A stretch of DNA of 47,805 nucleotides from assembly GCA_016791105.1 (NCBI GenBank), contig JAEUNM010000019.1:1-47805 (forward strand), written 5' to 3'. Each line of letters starts with the position of its first letter. The stretch's first letter is position 1. Below are positions 33,270-41,753 of this stretch, piece after piece. The position numbers and the translations under genes are program-made. The notes beneath the pieces are model-generated. The model had not been told where the DNA came from, did no database searches, and saw only the letters and a list, made by a program, of their open reading frames with translations. Source of the stretch: Rhodocyclaceae bacterium. GTDB taxonomy: Bacteria > Pseudomonadota > Gammaproteobacteria > Burkholderiales > Rhodocyclaceae.

Positions 33270-33551
33270 CGCGCCGGCCGGCGCATGGCAAAAGCGCTAC
33301 ACGCTCGATCGACTCGACAGGCGACCGATGAACGTGGCGCCGGGTTCCACCGCCTCCATACGGCGGATTGCGCCTGCGGCTTATCCGCCCCCTACGGTTG
33401 GTGCATGGACGGGACGTAGGGCGGATAAGCGAAGCGCAATCCGCCGTATGGGAAGGGCGTAGCGTCCATAGCCGTGAGGCGAAAGCGAAGCGCGCCGGAT
33501 CGACTCGACAAGCGAACGATAAACGTGACGCCCGGTTTCGCCGCCCCCATA
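33270..33551. repeat. REP-like units downstream of the RAYT gene
   Basis: A partial unit (middle plus inverse palindrome, 33270-33395) is followed by a second unit starting GTAGGGCGGATAAGCG at 33416, whose inverse palindrome is broken off at 33551. With the upstream unit they bracket the transposase. Confidence 0.8.
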
Positions 33552-33600
33552 CTGGAAGTCTTTCGGAACATCGCGAATTTAGTTTCTCAGGGAGACGACT

Positions 33601-33894
33601 TTGGCTGCATACGTGATTTTCGATGTCGACATTCGTGATCCTGCGCGGTATCAGGATTTCATGGCAAAAGTAAAGCCGGCGCTTGCAGAGGTCGGCGCGC
33701 GATACCTTGCGCGCGGCGGCGCGCACAAGGTGTATGAGGGTGACTGGTGTCCTCGCCGTATCGTGCTTCTGGAGTTCCCGTCCGTCGCCGCATGGGAATC
33801 GTTTTACTACGGGCCCGTGTATCAAGGGCTCAAGTCAGTTCGCGACGAATGCAGTTCGGCGCGACTCGTGAGTGTGGAAGGGCTTGCCGAGTAA
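33601..33894 (+). CDS. DUF1330 family protein
   Basis: A 97-residue protein of the DUF1330 ferredoxin-like (dimeric alpha/beta barrel) family. Motifs are AYVIFDVDIRDPARYQDFM, then LARGGAHKVYEGDWCPRRIV, then LLEFPSVAAWESFYYGPVYQ. A TTG start at 33601 is supported by GGGAGA 6 bases upstream and by the family's N terminus; no ATG gives a full domain. Function is unknown, and no enzymatic residues can be assigned. It is isolated between REP-like blocks, suggesting insertion of repeats around it. Confidence 0.82.
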   Translation: MAAYVIFDVDIRDPARYQDFMAKVKPALAEVGARYLARGGAHKVYEGDWCPRRIVLLEFPSVAAWESFYYGPVYQGLKSVRDECSSARLVSVEGLAE

Positions 33895-34021
33895 TTGCCG
33901 GAAGCTCGCCGGTGAGAATTCTGCCTTGCGACGTATGCGCGGCGGTATGTGCGGATGGCAAGCCTATCGCGACGAATGACCGATCCGGTCCGACCTGCAG
34001 GCGTGTGGCCGGATCGGGGAC

Positions 34022-34640
34022 GTAGGGCGGATAAGCGAAGCGCCGGCCGGCGTATATCAAAAGCGCAATACGCCGGATCGCCTCGGTAGGCGAACGATAA
34101 ACGTGACGCCAGCTTCCACCGCCCCATACGGCGGATTGCGCCTTCGGCTTATCCCTACGGTTGGTGTACCAACGGGACGTAGGGCGGATAAGCGAAGCGC
34201 AATCCGCCGTATGGGAAGGGCGTAGCGACCACAGCCGTGAGGCGAAAGCGAAGCGCTGGCCGGCGTTGGCAGAAGTGCACCAGGCTCGATCGACTCGACT
34301 GGCGAACGATAAGCGTGACGCCAGCTTCCACCGCCCCATACGGCGGAGTGCGCCTTCGGCTTATCCGCCCTACGGTTGGTGTACCAACGGGACGTAGGGC
34401 GGATAAGCGAAGCGCAATCCGCCGTATGGGGAGCGCGTAGCGTCCATAGCCGTGAGGCGAAAGCGAAGCGCTGGCCGCCGTATGGGAGAAGCGCAACACG
34501 CTCGATCGACTCGACTGGCGAACGATAAACGTGATGCCAGGTTCCACCGCCTCCATACGGCGGATAAGCGAAGCGCAATCCGCCGTATGGGAAGCGCGTA
34601 GCGTCCACAGCCGTGAGGCGGAAGCGAAGCGCCGGCAGCA
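34022..34640. repeat. REP-like array, partial and rearranged units
   Basis: GTAGGGCGGATAAGCG starts occur at 34022, 34179 and 34394 (the last spacing is 215). A headless copy begins around 34557, and inverse palindromes lie near 34125, 34337 and 34552. One inverse copy (34125-34158) has lost bases from its TTATCCGCCC part. The array ends about 20 bases before the stop codon of the HD hydrolase gene. The remainder of 33895-34021 holds nothing recognisable. Confidence 0.82.
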
Positions 34641-34661
34641 GCACCGCCGCCGGCCCGGCAC

Positions 34662-35285
34662 TCATCCCACCCCCAAGCCGATCAAAGCCTGCCGCAAATT
34701 GTCGCGCGCTCCTGCTTCGAGCCGTTCGCGCATGATCGGTGTGCAATAAATAGCCGGCCGCGCCAGAAATTCCTTCAGCACGGCGGCGCGGCCGTGACGG
34801 AACAAGGCATCCGGCACCGCGGCGTATTCGCGCCCTATCTGCATTTCATATTCTTCGAAGCGTGCGCGCGGTGCGCCCAAAATCGCCAGATCGATATCCA
34901 CCAGCAATTGCGCGTCACGGCCGATGGGGCTTGCGGCGTGGCGGGTGTCCATGATCAGCCCGGTCAGCCGCACTATCAGATCGGGCGGCGCGCGCATGGC
35001 CCGCAACTGAGTCGCACATAGCTCGGCGCTTTGTGCTTCGTTATCGGGGCGGCTTGGCACATATACGGCGTCGTGATAGTACAGCGCCAGCTCCACTTCA
35101 CAAGGGCGCTCGGCCTGATCGCGCAGGCCGTCCAGCAGCGCAAGGCATTCGTCCAGGTGTTGCAGGCTGTGGTAGTGGCGGTGTGGTTCGGCATAGCGTG
35201 CGCGCAGGTCGGCCAGTACCCCGGCGGGCGGCTCAGTCAGCCCCAAACCCTGCCAGCAGGCGCGCCAGCGTTGTTCGTGCGTCAT
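34662..35285 (-). CDS. HD-superfamily metal-dependent hydrolase
   Basis: A 207-residue protein of the predicted HD phosphohydrolase group often annotated next to amino acid or nitrogen genes. Motifs are RYAEPHRHYHSLQHLDECL (metal-binding His), ELALYYHDAVY (His-Asp pair) and DTRHAASPIGRDAQLLVDID. The ATG overlaps the glnE stop by 4 bases (ATGA), so it is the last gene of that operon. The substrate is unknown; HD proteins usually act on nucleotides or phosphate esters. Repeats begin right behind it. Confidence 0.85.
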   Translation of the reverse strand: MTHEQRWRACWQGLGLTEPPAGVLADLRARYAEPHRHYHSLQHLDECLALLDGLRDQAERPCEVELALYYHDAVYVPSRPDNEAQSAELCATQLRAMRAPPDLIVRLTGLIMDTRHAASPIGRDAQLLVDIDLAILGAPRARFEEYEMQIGREYAAVPDALFRHGRAAVLKEFLARPAIYCTPIMRERLEAGARDNLRQALIGLGVG

Positions 35286-37987
35286 TCGTCCGCGCCGAAC
35301 ACGGCTTGCCACAGGGCGCGCACGCGGGCGCGTTCCTGTACCACGGCGTTCGGGTCGACGCGCGCCTTGTCGGCGCCGTTCATGCGCAAATTGTGCTGCA
35401 GGCGGCGATAGGTGCGGTAGGCGTCGGCACTTGCCGCGCCGACTTCGGCCGCAATCAGCCCCAGCGCGCCGGCCAGTTGCAGCAGCGCGATATTGCCTAT
35501 GTTGCCGGTCAGTTCGGCGTGCTGCGCGGCGTGGCACAGCACCAGATACTGCACGGCGAATTCGACATCGATGAGGCCGTCGCGGTCGTGCTTGACGTCG
35601 AACAAGGGCGAATCGTGCGCGCGCGCATCGGACATTTTTGCGCGCATGGCGAGCACTTCGGTGCGCAGCCTGGCGGGGTCGCGCCGCTGCCGCAGCACCT
35701 TGCTGCGTACGGTTTCGAAGCGCGCGCCCAGCGCCGCGTCGCCGGCGCAGAAGCGGGCGCGGGTGAGCGCCTGGTGTTCCCATACCCAGGCCGATTCGGC
35801 CTGGTATTTTTCGAATGCATCCATGGAACTGACCAGCAGGCCGGATTCGCCATTCGGCCGCAGGCGGGTGTCGGTTTCGAACAATTGCCCCGCCGCAGTG
35901 CGCGAGGACAACCACACCAGGATGCGCTGGCCCAGCCGCACATAGGTTTCCTGCGCTTGCGGCGCTTCGTCGTCGTATAGAAATACGAGGTCCAGATCGG
36001 AGGCGTAGCCCAGTTCCTTGCCGCCCAGTTTGCCGTAGCCGATCACCGCGAACATGGGCGCATGGCGATGCCGCGCGCGCAGTTTTTGCCAGCATTGCTG
36101 CAAGCTCAGGTCGAGCACCACATCGGCCAGTTCGGTGAGGTGGTCGCTCAGTTTTTCCATCGACAACAGGCCCGCCAAATCCATGGCCAGCAGGCGGAAC
36201 ACCTGCGCGTGATGCTGCTCGCGCATCACGTCCATCTGCCGCTCCTGGTCGCTTTCGTTATCCAGCAGGGTGCGCGACAGCCCGTCGCGGAACTGGCGCA
36301 CGTCGGGCAGTTCATCGAGCAGGCGCGAATCCAGCAATTCGTCGAGCAGAATGGGGTGGCGCGTGAGGTATTGCGCCGCCCAGCTCGATCCGCTCACCAG
36401 TTCGCACACCCGCTGCAGGGCCAGCGGATATTGCTGCAGCATGGCCAGATAGGCGCCGCGCCGGGCGATGGTTTCGAACAGATCGAGCATGCGCGCCAAG
36501 GTCTGGTCGGGATTGCTGCAGGCGGCGGCCACTTCCATGGTTTGCGGCACGATGGCGTCCAGCCGCGCGCGTATCGGCGCCGGCATCTGCTGGTAGCGCC
36601 CGCTTGCGCGCAGCGAGGCGAGGCGGTTCGCGGCCGCCTTGCAATCCTGGTAGCCCAGCCGGGCCAGGGCGCGGCAGGTGACGTCGAGATCGGCGGCGCC
36701 TTCCCATACCGCCTTGAGTTCGTGCCCGCCGCGGCGCGGGTCTGCGAACACCGCCTCGAAGTGGCGGCTCACATTGGCGCGATGGTCGTCCAGTTCCACC
36801 AGCAGCGCATCGAAGCCGGAAAAGCCCATTGCTTCCGCGACGATGGCGCGGTCTTCGGCGCCGGTGGGCAACAGGTGGGTTTGTGCGTCGTTGAGGTATT
36901 GCAGCCGGTGTTCCAGCTTACGCAGGAAGCGGTAGGCGGCGGTCAGTTCGTGCACCGCGCCGGCTTCCAGCATGCCGCGCTCGGCCAGGCGCGCCAGCAC
37001 CTGCAGCGTGGGCCGCACCTGCAGCACGATTTCGCGCCCGCCGCGTATGAGCTGGAATACCTGCGCCAGAAATTCGATTTCGCGTATGCCGCCGGGGCCG
37101 AGCTTCACGTTGTCCGCCATGTCGCGGCGCGCCACTTCGCGGCGTATTTGCGCGTGCAGTTCGCGCATGGCATTGACGGCGCCGAAATCGAGGTATTTGC
37201 GGAATACGAAAGAGCGGCGGATTTTTTCCAGTTCCGCCAGCGGCGCCACCGCACCGCGCGGCGCCAGCGGGCGCGCCTTGATCCAGGCGTAGCGCTCCCA
37301 TTCGCGCCCCTGCGCGATGAAATAGTTTTCCAGCATGTCGAAACTGGCTACCAGCGGGCCCGAATCGCCATTCGGCCGCAGCCGCATGTCGACGCGGAAT
37401 ACGTAGCCGTCGGCCGTCACGTCGGCCAGGGCGTCGATCAGGCGGCGCCCCAGGCGGGTGAAAAATTCGAAATTGGAAATGCTGCGCTGACCCGGCCCGG
37501 CGCGGGTTTCGCCGTCCTCGGGGTACACGAAAATGAAATCCACGTCGGAACTGACGTTCAGTTCCCCGCCGCCCAGTTTGCCCATGCCCAGGCAAATGAG
37601 GTACTGCGGATCGCTGGCGGCGCAGTGCGGTTCGCCGTGGCGCTCGGCCAGTTCGGCGTGCAACAGTGCTTCGGCCACCTCTACGCATAGTTCCGCCAGC
37701 GCGCTCATGTCGCCGGTTACTTCTTCCAGTTCGGCCAGGCCGCACAGGTCGCGCGCCGCAATGTGCGCGAATACGCGCGTGCGCAGGCGGCGCAGGCGCG
37801 GCTTCAGGTTGGCGGCGCTGAGTGGTTCGCGCTGCAGCCAGGCGCGCATGGCTTCGACGTCGAACCGGCTATCCAGCGTGGCGGCGACTTCCTGCGCCAG
37901 ATGCGGGTGGGCGTCGAACAGGCGGCGCAGGTAGTGCGATAGGCGGGCGGCCTGTGGCAGCTTCGAGGCGAGGTCGGATTTCGGCAT
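35282..37987 (-). CDS. glnE: Glutamine synthetase adenylyltransferase/adenylyl-removing enzyme
   Basis: A 901-residue GlnE with both nucleotidyltransferase domains. The N-terminal deadenylylating domain has GMGKLGGGELNVSSDVDFIF near residue 135. The C-terminal adenylylating domain has GYGKLGGKELGYASDLDLVF near residue 650. Both keep the D-x-D metal pair, so both activities should be present. The length is slightly below the E. coli enzyme. It tunes glutamine synthetase activity to nitrogen status under control of PII. It follows a small membrane-protein gene after 22 bases and overlaps the HD gene. It lies about 10 kb from gltIJKL, but no regulatory link is visible. Confidence 0.96.
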   Translation of the reverse strand: MPKSDLASKLPQAARLSHYLRRLFDAHPHLAQEVAATLDSRFDVEAMRAWLQREPLSAANLKPRLRRLRTRVFAHIAARDLCGLAELEEVTGDMSALAELCVEVAEALLHAELAERHGEPHCAASDPQYLICLGMGKLGGGELNVSSDVDFIFVYPEDGETRAGPGQRSISNFEFFTRLGRRLIDALADVTADGYVFRVDMRLRPNGDSGPLVASFDMLENYFIAQGREWERYAWIKARPLAPRGAVAPLAELEKIRRSFVFRKYLDFGAVNAMRELHAQIRREVARRDMADNVKLGPGGIREIEFLAQVFQLIRGGREIVLQVRPTLQVLARLAERGMLEAGAVHELTAAYRFLRKLEHRLQYLNDAQTHLLPTGAEDRAIVAEAMGFSGFDALLVELDDHRANVSRHFEAVFADPRRGGHELKAVWEGAADLDVTCRALARLGYQDCKAAANRLASLRASGRYQQMPAPIRARLDAIVPQTMEVAAACSNPDQTLARMLDLFETIARRGAYLAMLQQYPLALQRVCELVSGSSWAAQYLTRHPILLDELLDSRLLDELPDVRQFRDGLSRTLLDNESDQERQMDVMREQHHAQVFRLLAMDLAGLLSMEKLSDHLTELADVVLDLSLQQCWQKLRARHRHAPMFAVIGYGKLGGKELGYASDLDLVFLYDDEAPQAQETYVRLGQRILVWLSSRTAAGQLFETDTRLRPNGESGLLVSSMDAFEKYQAESAWVWEHQALTRARFCAGDAALGARFETVRSKVLRQRRDPARLRTEVLAMRAKMSDARAHDSPLFDVKHDRDGLIDVEFAVQYLVLCHAAQHAELTGNIGNIALLQLAGALGLIAAEVGAASADAYRTYRRLQHNLRMNGADKARVDPNAVVQERARVRALWQAVFGADE

Positions 37988-38009
37988 GGTGCGGGCGGCC
38001 GGATGAACG

Positions 38010-38438
38010 TCAGAATTCCATGGCGCGGCGGTCTTTCAGGCGTGCCCAGCCGCGTATGACACGGTAAATGATCCACACGCACAACACGCCGAAAGGCGCC
38101 AGCGCGAGCGGTATGCCGATGATGCTGAGCACCAGCACCAGTCCTACCGTGAACAGGAATACGAATGCCAGCGCGGCCCACAGCATGGCAAACCAGAAGG
38201 TGCGAATTTGCCAGCGGAAGTGCGACTCCAGCCAGGTGCCGCGGGCATTGCCGCGATAGACGTAATTCAGTATCACGGCCACGATGGCCGGCAGGCTGAA
38301 CAGGAAAGCGCCGATCACGAAAGCCGAACCGACCAGTGCGACCAGAATGCTCAGGCCATGCAGGATGTAAATGATGTGTGCGATCGTGACGACGGACGGT
38401 TCCGGTTCCAGACTGCCGCTGATGACTCGTTCCGACAT
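38010..38438 (-). CDS. Small four-helix membrane protein (DUF4870-like)
   Basis: A 142-residue inner-membrane protein with a soluble N-terminal 18 residues. Hydrophobic segments follow: IAHIIYILHGLSILVALVGS, GAFLFSLPAIVAVILNYV, FWFAMLWAALAFVFLFTVGL and IIGIPLALAPFGVLCVWIIY. The arrangement and the central RGNARGTWLESHFRWQIRTF resemble DUF4870-like proteins; function is unknown. The ATG at 38438 is supported by GGGAGG 8 bases upstream. It is first gene of the glnE operon. Confidence 0.75.
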   Translation of the reverse strand: MSERVISGSLEPEPSVVTIAHIIYILHGLSILVALVGSAFVIGAFLFSLPAIVAVILNYVYRGNARGTWLESHFRWQIRTFWFAMLWAALAFVFLFTVGLVLVLSIIGIPLALAPFGVLCVWIIYRVIRGWARLKDRRAMEF

Positions 38439-38575
38439 GGCGCATCCTCCCTGCAATATGCTCGCTATGGTACAGGCTGCGCGGCGGCCGGGCAGGCGGA
38501 TTAGCGCCATGCTTGCGCTGGGTCAGTAAGGGCGGGCCGATGCCGGACTTCGCTGCACGCCCGGGGCGATCCTGG

Positions 38576-38960
38576 CGGAAAGCCGGCGCGCACTGCCGAG
38601 GGCGTGGAATGGCCGTGCCACGCGGCGCCTGTCCTGGCGGGCTGGCGTCCCGCCCACCTGCCTTTGCAGCGGCCAGATCGAGCCGGCGCGAAGCCTGCAC
38701 CCCCAAGGGCTTTCCACATGCGTCGCCTGGTTCTGAAATAAGGCCATGGTGCACATCCCGCCTGGCGGCGGCTTCGGCTAGACTGCACGCCGCGGTGCGC
38801 TGCTTCCAGTGAGCGTCGGGCCAGGCTTGGCCGGTCCGGCCACTCCGGGGCTACCCCGGGGATGATTGTATTTCCGGCATTTCGTGGCATGAGCGTGACA
38901 GCGCGCTGCGCCGGGCCGCTCATGCAGGACACGGCAGGTGGAAGCGCGCGCCGCTTTCCG
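38576..38960 (+). ncRNA. Candidate retron msr-msd RNA
   Basis: This gene-free, hairpin-rich stretch precedes the retron-type reverse transcriptase. Candidate a1 is CGGAAAGCCGGCGCGC at 38576-38591. Candidate a2 is GCGCGCCGCTTTCCG at 38946-38960, which pairs over 15 bp with one bulged C. Directly after a1 come two short stem-loops, GCGTGG/CCACGC (38602-38623) and GGCGGG/CCCGCC (38636-38654), as expected for msr. Further stems lie at 38725-38826 (ends GCCTGG/CCAGGC), 38828-38842, 38843-38861 and 38887-38925 (9-bp GCATGAGCG/CGCTCATGC) and could belong to msd. The span of 385 nt and the position 94 bases before the ATG fit an Mx162-type precursor. The branching G was not assigned. High GC content makes chance stems common, so this is a candidate only. 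Confidence 0.35.
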
Positions 38961-39054
38961 TCATCTGATCGGCAGGAGTGAGTGCGTGCGGATCGCACAG
39001 CAGGGCGAGGGCGAGGAGCCATACGCGCATCGATTCGCGGCGCCCACGGCGGCG

Positions 39055-40449
39055 ATGGACGCAGTGGCCATCGCGCTGGCGCGTGCCTTTCTGGCAGCAG
39101 TGACGCAGACGGCGGACAGCGCGGCCGGTGCTGCCGAAGCTATGGAGCCGTCCCAGCGCGCCCTTGCCGCCGCCATGCAGGCTTGCGGGCGCCGCGTGTT
39201 GGCGCGCAAGTGGCCCTGGCTGGCGCGTCTGGTGCGCCACATACTGAGCGAAACCGGCCCGCAACTACGGCCCGCGCAGCACGACGAAGTGCGCGCCCTC
39301 ATCCTGGGTTTTCAGCCATTCCGGCTCGCTTTCGCGGCTGACCAGCCGCCCGCGGTGCATGCCTGGTTTCCCTGGCACGACGCCATGCGCAGTGCGCCGC
39401 GCGCGCTGGCGCAGCTTGCCCTGCCGCAGATCGACACGCCGGGCGATCTGGCGGCCTGGCTGGGTCTGACAGTGGGCGAACTGGCCTGGTTTGCCGACTC
39501 GGGCGGATGGGCCGCGCGCAGCGACACCGAGCGCCTGCGCCATTACCGCTACCGCTGGCTCGCCAAGCCAAGCGGCGGCTGGCGCCTGCTGGAAATTCCG
39601 AAACCGCGGCTGGCCGCGCTACAGCGCAAATTGCTGCGCGAAATTCTGGATCGGGTGCCGCCCCACGGCGCGGCCCAGGGTGCCGTGCGCGGTCGTTCGG
39701 CGGCGACCAATGCCGCCGCGCACACCGGCCGCGGGCTGGTGCTGCGGCTGGATATCGAAAATTTTTTCCCCACCCTAGGCGCCGGGCGCATCGCCGCCTT
39801 GTTCCGCACCCTGGGTTACCCGGGCGCCGTGGCCAGTCTGCTGGCCGCCTTGACCACGCACGGCACGCCGGCAGCGATAGCCGGCGCCGCGCCCCTGGGC
39901 GAATATGCCGGCGCGGCTGACCTGCGCGCGCGCCGCGACATTGCGCAACTGTACCGCCGTGCCCACCTGCCGCAGGGCGCGCCCAGTTCGCCCGCACTGG
40001 CCAATCTGGCCGCTTACCGGCTGGATGTGCGGCTGGCTGGCGCAGCGCGCGCCTGCGGCTGGATTTATACGCGCTATGTGGATGACCTGTTCTTTTCCGG
40101 CCCCGCCACTACGCCCGCGCAGGCGCGGCGCAATGCGCAAATGTTCCTGAGCATCCTGTGCGACGAAGGCTATACACCCAACTGCCGCAAAACCCGCATC
40201 ATGCCGCGCGGGCGCCGGCAGTGTGTGACCGGCCTGGTGGTGAATGAGCGGCCGGGTATCGCGCGCGACGAATTCGACCGCTTCAAGGCTTTGCTCACCA
40301 ATTGCCTGCGCCACGGCGCGGACTCGCAGAACCGCGCCGGCGTGGCCGACTTTCGCGCCAGCGTGGCCGGCCGCCTGGCCTGGTTCGAGCAGATAGATGG
40401 CGCGCGGGCGGCGAAGCTGCGCAGGCTGTTTGAGGCCATTGAGTTCTGA
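39055..40449 (+). CDS. Retron-type reverse transcriptase
   Basis: A 464-residue reverse transcriptase. Residues 1-125 are a helical extension without known domain. A conserved lead-in (IDTPGDLAAWLGLTVGELAW) follows. RT motifs then come in order: LRHYRYRWLAKPSGGWRLLE, motif A RLDIENFFPT (Asp233), QGAPSSPALANL (307-318) and the YVDD box (341-344, Asp343 and Asp344). The two hallmarks of retron RTs are present: NAxxH (NAAAH, 219-223) before motif A, and VTGLVVN (391-397) in the C-terminal thumb region. Length and long N-terminal extension match the myxobacterial Mx162-type RTs (about 480 residues, from memory). The ATG at 39055 is preferred over a GTG at 38938, which lies inside the candidate ncRNA. 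No maturase or endonuclease domain is present, excluding a group II intron RT. No effector gene is adjacent. The stop codon lies in a GTTCTGA repeat. Confidence 0.9.
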   Translation: MDAVAIALARAFLAAVTQTADSAAGAAEAMEPSQRALAAAMQACGRRVLARKWPWLARLVRHILSETGPQLRPAQHDEVRALILGFQPFRLAFAADQPPAVHAWFPWHDAMRSAPRALAQLALPQIDTPGDLAAWLGLTVGELAWFADSGGWAARSDTERLRHYRYRWLAKPSGGWRLLEIPKPRLAALQRKLLREILDRVPPHGAAQGAVRGRSAATNAAAHTGRGLVLRLDIENFFPTLGAGRIAALFRTLGYPGAVASLLAALTTHGTPAAIAGAAPLGEYAGAADLRARRDIAQLYRRAHLPQGAPSSPALANLAAYRLDVRLAGAARACGWIYTRYVDDLFFSGPATTPAQARRNAQMFLSILCDEGYTPNCRKTRIMPRGRRQCVTGLVVNERPGIARDEFDRFKALLTNCLRHGADSQNRAGVADFRASVAGRLAWFEQIDGARAAKLRRLFEAIEF

Positions 40450-40470
40450 GTTCTGAGTTCGGGGGACTGA

Positions 40471-41104
40471 GTTACTGCGGGCCTGCTGCCCGGAGTGTTG
40501 GGGCGCGGTGATGAGCGCTGGGGCGGAGGCAATGGCAATTGGCTGGGGGTGCGGGCGTCTCGCCCGCATGTAGTTTGCGGCGGCGGCTGAAGCGATCTTC
40601 CCGCCGCGCCATCCCGCCCTCATCCAGCGTGTGGTGGTGAGCCGCGCGGGCGAGACGCCCACGCCCCCAGTCGGCGGGGCATCTGCGGCATGGGGGGCTG
40701 AGGACAGAGGACGGAAGACAGAGGACAGAGTTACGGCGGGCCTGCGGCCCGGAGTTTGGGGCGCGGTGATGAGCGCTGGGGCGGTGGCAATGGCGATTGG
40801 CTGGGGGTGCGGGCGTCTCGCCCGCATGTAGTTTGCGGCGGCTGATGCGATCTGCCCGTCGCGCCATTTTGTCCTCATTCAGCGCGTGGTGGTGAGCCGC
40901 GCGGGCGAGACGCCCACGCCCCCACGTCGGCGGGGCATCTGCGGCATGGGGGGCAGAGGACAGAGGACGGAAGACAGAGGACAGAGTTACGGCGGGCCTG
41001 CGGCCCGGAGTGTTGGGGCGCGGTGATGAGCGCTGGGGCGGTGGCAATGGCGATTGACTGGGGGTGCGGGCGTCTCGCCCGCATGCAGTTCGCGGCGGCC
41101 GCGT
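40471..41104. repeat. Tandem array of a second palindromic repeat family, 256-259 bp units
   Basis: Units begin at 40471 (GTTACTGCGGGCCTG), 40730 and 40986 (GTTACGGCGGGCCTG); the third is truncated at about 41104. Every unit has the palindrome GCGGGCGTCTCGCCCGC (40551-40567, 40809-40825, 41066-41082). An inverse relative follows, GGGCGAGACGCCC (40648-40660 in unit 1). The unit ends in a purine-rich AGGACAGAGGACGGAAGACA stretch. This is a different family from the GTAGGGCGG elements. A GAGTTCTGA/GTTCTGA short repeat (40441-40459) joins it to the RT gene. Confidence 0.85.
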
Positions 41105-41134
41105 TATGCCGCGCAGGTCAGAACGGCCTCCGGC

Positions 41135-41674
41135 TTACTGCAGGCGGAAGCGCACCGGCAATTGCGCTTCGGTGGTGCCGGCGGCTGGGGTGGTGCGCAC
41201 GGCACGGGCGGCGGTTACGGCAGCTTCGTCCAGTAACGCGTGGCCGCTGGACTTTTCGACCCGCGCGGCGATGACCGCACCGGCATCGTCGAAAAAAATC
41301 CGCACCAGTACGTCGCCTTCCAGGCCGCGCTCGACCGCCTCCAAGGGGTAGTGCAGGTGCCGCCCCAGTTCGCGTTCGAGCGCCGATTGCGGTGCCGGCG
41401 CGGCTGCGCTTTTGCGGGCCAGGGCCGGTTTCGGTTGCGGCGTTGGCGCTTTGGGCGCAGGCGGAACGCTGGTCGTGGCCTTGGGTGGCTGTGGCGGCAA
41501 GTGCAGTTCGGGCTGGTCGATTTTTGCATTCACCAGTTTTGCCACCAGCGGCGGCGGGCGTGCCGCGTCCGCCCGCTGTGCGCGCGACCACCAGCCGGCC
41601 GGGGCCAGGACCAGGGCGTGCAGCAGCAGGGAACACAGCAGGGCAACTGCGAATCGGGAGCGGATGGCGTGCAA
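41135..41674 (-). CDS. TonB-family energy transducer
   Basis: A 179-residue TonB-like protein. It has one N-terminal membrane anchor (AVALLCSLLLHALVLAPAGW, about 9-28). A Pro/Lys/Ala-rich spacer follows (KATTSVPPAPKAPTPQPKPA). The C-terminal TonB domain (about 97-179) contains HLHYPLEAVERGLEGDVLVR and SSGHALLDEAAVTAARAV. TonB proteins pass proton-motive force from ExbBD to outer-membrane receptors; no exbB/exbD or receptor gene is in the window. The start is a TTG at 41674: no ATG or GTG is available before an in-frame TAG upstream. The gene abuts the repeat array and is divergent from the ankyrin gene. Confidence 0.82.
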   Translation of the reverse strand: MHAIRSRFAVALLCSLLLHALVLAPAGWWSRAQRADAARPPPLVAKLVNAKIDQPELHLPPQPPKATTSVPPAPKAPTPQPKPALARKSAAAPAPQSALERELGRHLHYPLEAVERGLEGDVLVRIFFDDAGAVIAARVEKSSGHALLDEAAVTAARAVRTTPAAGTTEAQLPVRFRLQ

Positions 41675-41753
41675 TGCGGGTGCGGGCTAGGGCCGCGGGC
41701 GGCCGTTTCGAGCTAAGGTAGAATTCTGCACTTTTCAGCGCGGGAACGGTATC

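Noticed and set aside
36062..37690. 542-codon plus-strand open frame
   Set aside because: It is the antisense shadow of glnE.
39055..40449. Group II intron or DGR reverse transcriptase
   Set aside because: No maturase X or endonuclease domain, no intron RNA folds noticed, and no template/variable repeat; the NAxxH and VTG signatures favour a retron.
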